64,000 nucleotides of DNA, from contig CAJTBO010000011.1 of NCBI GenBank assembly GCA_910573755.1, positions 62,001-126,000 of the forward strand, read 5' to 3'. The translations under genes and the position numbers were made by a program. Position 1 is the first letter of the stretch. Each line of letters begins with the position of its first letter. The notes beneath the pieces were generated by a model, which saw only the letters and a list, made by a program, of their open reading frames with translations, did no database searches and was not told where the DNA came from. Positions 62,590-64,000 of this stretch are shown piece by piece. This stretch comes from Lachnospiraceae bacterium. GTDB lineage: Bacteria; Bacillota; Clostridia; Lachnospirales; Lachnospiraceae.

Positions 62590-62668
62590 CAGCCATTTTC
62601 CTTATGCGCACAGTGCACATCCCACGGATTTTTTTGTCATATAGGACAAACTTTCCTTTATGACAAAA
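62590..62668. repeat. 79-bp dispersed structured element, copy B
   Basis: Gap-free alignment with 43851-43929 at about 85% identity. Inverted repeat TTGTCATATAGGA ... TCCTTTATGACAA and a palindromic ATGCGCACAGTGCACAT. It lies right after the terminator of the MgtC-family gene, as copy A lies right after the terminator of the EF-G paralogue. Confidence 0.8.
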
Positions 62669-62712
62669 AAGCGCCCTCATGCCGGATACATATCCGGATA
62701 CGCAGGACGCTC
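62664..62712 (-). terminator. Terminator after the MgtC-family gene
   Basis: GCGTCCT and ATCCGG arms pair with ATCCGG...AGGGCGC and run into TTTTTTG on the minus strand. The T-run is shared with the 79-bp element. Confidence 0.75.
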
Positions 62713-62780
62713 TCCCCATTCTATAATTTATATACCGCAGACACAACCCGGATATCACCCTCCGCAGCCTTCCGCCTCCG

Positions 62781-63491
62781 TTATATGTACACGATCTCAA
62801 AATTCTCCGTCTCCGGCATTCCTGCGAAGATCGAAATGATCTCCTCCTTCGTATATCGGGCGGGTATCGTCACATGGCAGCTGATCTGAAAGGAATCACT
62901 GTTCATTTTCTCCCATTTAAACTGCTGGATATGAATCTGATACTTTTCCAGTTTCTCAAGCACCTTCTCGTATTCCCCCGCGTCGTGCTCGATATGGAAG
63001 ACCACCTGTGCCCGGATCGTCTGCTTCACGATCCAGAGATTCCTGTGGAGCAGATACTGCATTCCCAGCACCAGCACCGTCACCGCGAAACCGAGGATAT
63101 ACATTCCCGAGCCGAACGCCATACCGATGGCGATCGTCGCCATCAGCCCTGCCGCAGTAGTTGTCCCGCTGACATGCCCCTGTTTTCCGGTGATGATAAT
63201 GCCGCCCAGAATACCGATGCCCGTGATGATACTTGCAGCGATCCTGGAAACGTCCCAGGAGACCCCGGCCGTCGATATCACATCCAGAAAACCGTACTTC
63301 GAGATGATCATCATCAGCGCCGCCGCCATTGAGATCATCATATGGGTCCTCGTTCCCGCCACCTTGATCCTCTGCTGTCTCTCGATCCCGATGATCCCCC
63401 CGCAGAGCATCGCCAGTATGATCCGCAGGAAAAAGATCAACTGCTGTCCTATATATCCCCCGTCTGCAACCACCTTCACACCAACTCCCAT
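62781..63491 (-). CDS. MgtC/SapB-family membrane protein
   Basis: About 236 residues. Several membrane segments in the N-terminal half contain the family core ILAMLCGGIIGIERQ, AGTRTHMMISMAAALMMIIS, SRIAASIITGIGILGGGIII-type GIGILGGIIITG, and GLMATIAIGMAFGSGMY. A cytosolic C-terminal ACT-like domain follows (VVFHIEHDAGEYEKVLEKLEKYQI ... VTIPARYTKEEIISIF). MgtC proteins are linked to magnesium or phosphate homeostasis and stress survival. The start is uncertain: ATG 63491 has no good ribosome site, while TTG 63515 has GGGAGGG nearby. Confidence 0.88.
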   Translation of the reverse strand: MGVGVKVVADGGYIGQQLIFFLRIILAMLCGGIIGIERQQRIKVAGTRTHMMISMAAALMMIISKYGFLDVISTAGVSWDVSRIAASIITGIGILGGIIITGKQGHVSGTTTAAGLMATIAIGMAFGSGMYILGFAVTVLVLGMQYLLHRNLWIVKQTIRAQVVFHIEHDAGEYEKVLEKLEKYQIHIQQFKWEKMNSDSFQISCHVTIPARYTKEEIISIFAGMPETENFEIVYI

Positions 63492-63592
63492 CTGCCCGCT
63501 TTGGCAGGCACACAAATCCCTCCCGGTACTTCGCTCCTCGGTAAGAGTCCTTCTCCATCAGCCTGACACTTCTGTCAGATTTGTAAGGCCGG

Positions 63593-64000
63593 CTATCTCC
63601 TTCTCCTTATCCTCTTTTCCCATATAAATTCATTCGCGGGCTTAAAATACCTGTTGATATGCGCTCCGATCATCACGATATAACTCATGCAGTAAAGCCA
63701 CAGCAGCACGATAACTACCGTCGCCAGCGAACCGTACACGCCAAAATCCCCGAAATATTCAAGATAGGCAGAGAAAATAAGCGAGAATCCGTTCCATATG
63801 ATCGCCGTAAAAAAAGCCCCCGGAAACTGCAGTAAAAATTTCTGCCTCTGCCCCGGCACATAACTGTAGATCAACATAAACAGCACCGTCAGCACGATCC
63901 AGATATAGACAAACCTGATCCGCGTAAACAGGGAATAAACAATACTCCCTCCCGGAATGATCTCCGCGAGCATATGCAGGATTAATTTTCCGAAACCGTT
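63593..64000 (-). CDS. YihY/BrkB-family membrane protein, C-terminal part (cut by window edge)
   Basis: The visible 135 residues begin NGFGKLILHMLAEIIPGGSI at the window edge and run in frame to the stop. They hold the last membrane segments (FVYIWIVLTVLFMLIYSYVP, ATVVIVLLWLYCMSYIVMIG) and the family pattern VPGQRQKFLLQFPGAFFTAIIWNGFS, then GAHINRYF. This family was once called ribonuclease BN but is now regarded as integral membrane proteins of unclear role. The internal ATG at 63973 is not the real start. Confidence 0.88.
   Translation of the reverse strand, partial: NGFGKLILHMLAEIIPGGSIVYSLFTRIRFVYIWIVLTVLFMLIYSYVPGQRQKFLLQFPGAFFTAIIWNGFSLIFSAYLEYFGDFGVYGSLATVVIVLLWLYCMSYIVMIGAHINRYFKPANEFIWEKRIRRRR

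Overview
The window looks like a chromosomal segment of an anaerobic, gut-type Lachnospiraceae (Bacillota, Clostridia). The grounds are a glycyl-radical enzyme with its activase, the redox repressor Rex, a citrate-forming enzyme of the Re-type family next to NADP-isocitrate dehydrogenase, a class B sortase with a TPKTG substrate, a T-box leader on pheST, strong GGAGG ribosome sites and near-consensus TTGACA/TATAAT promoters. The genus is inferred from gene content; nothing in the sequence proves it.

Layout. (1) 1-11043, minus strand: one long carbohydrate operon reading, in transcription order, a 45-residue protein, a radical-SAM activase, a glycyl-radical enzyme of unassigned substrate, a GH78 alpha-L-rhamnosidase, a sugar-binding lipoprotein, ABC ATPase, ABC permease, a LacI-type regulator and the start of an aldo/keto reductase. 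A promoter and three near-identical LacI-type operators explain its control. (2) 11146-20081, minus strand: mscS, rex, a coiled-coil protein, an MBOAT/SGNH acyltransferase pair, nnrD, alr and a mazF toxin without a mazE partner. (3) 20152-25981: an ABC-F ATPase facing a putative Re-citrate synthase / GntR regulator / icd cluster that would make 2-oxoglutarate. (4) 26044-34877: a cytosolic subtilase, then a surface operon (sortase B, a 1683-residue repeat-rich wall protein, a smaller leucine-rich-repeat protein). (5) 35036-39600: two tandem copies of an Rpn-type nuclease gene separated by an IS1634-type insertion sequence flanked by perfect 113-bp direct repeats. (6) 39690-49097: a Cys/Gly-rich miniprotein, two unknown genes, leuS, an EF-G paralogue, tyrA and aroA. 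(7) 49098-64000: PilZ and small-gene cluster, queA, apeA, a lipoprotein, an acetyltransferase, pheST with T-box, a two-component system with a membrane-anchored partner, an MgtC-family protein and the end of a YihY-family protein.

Two themes stand out beyond the gene list. First, the glycyl-radical operon is a plausible undescribed carbohydrate pathway: its radical enzyme keeps the Cys-x-Glu pair of dehydratases and lyases but its substrate cannot be read from the sequence. Second, short tandem repeats of 12-48 bp recur at several independent places, inside genes (nnrD, both rpn genes, the surface protein) and between them (after aroA, before apeA, between the T-box and pheS), suggesting slippage-prone DNA. 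A 79-bp structured intergenic element also occurs twice, each time just after a terminator.
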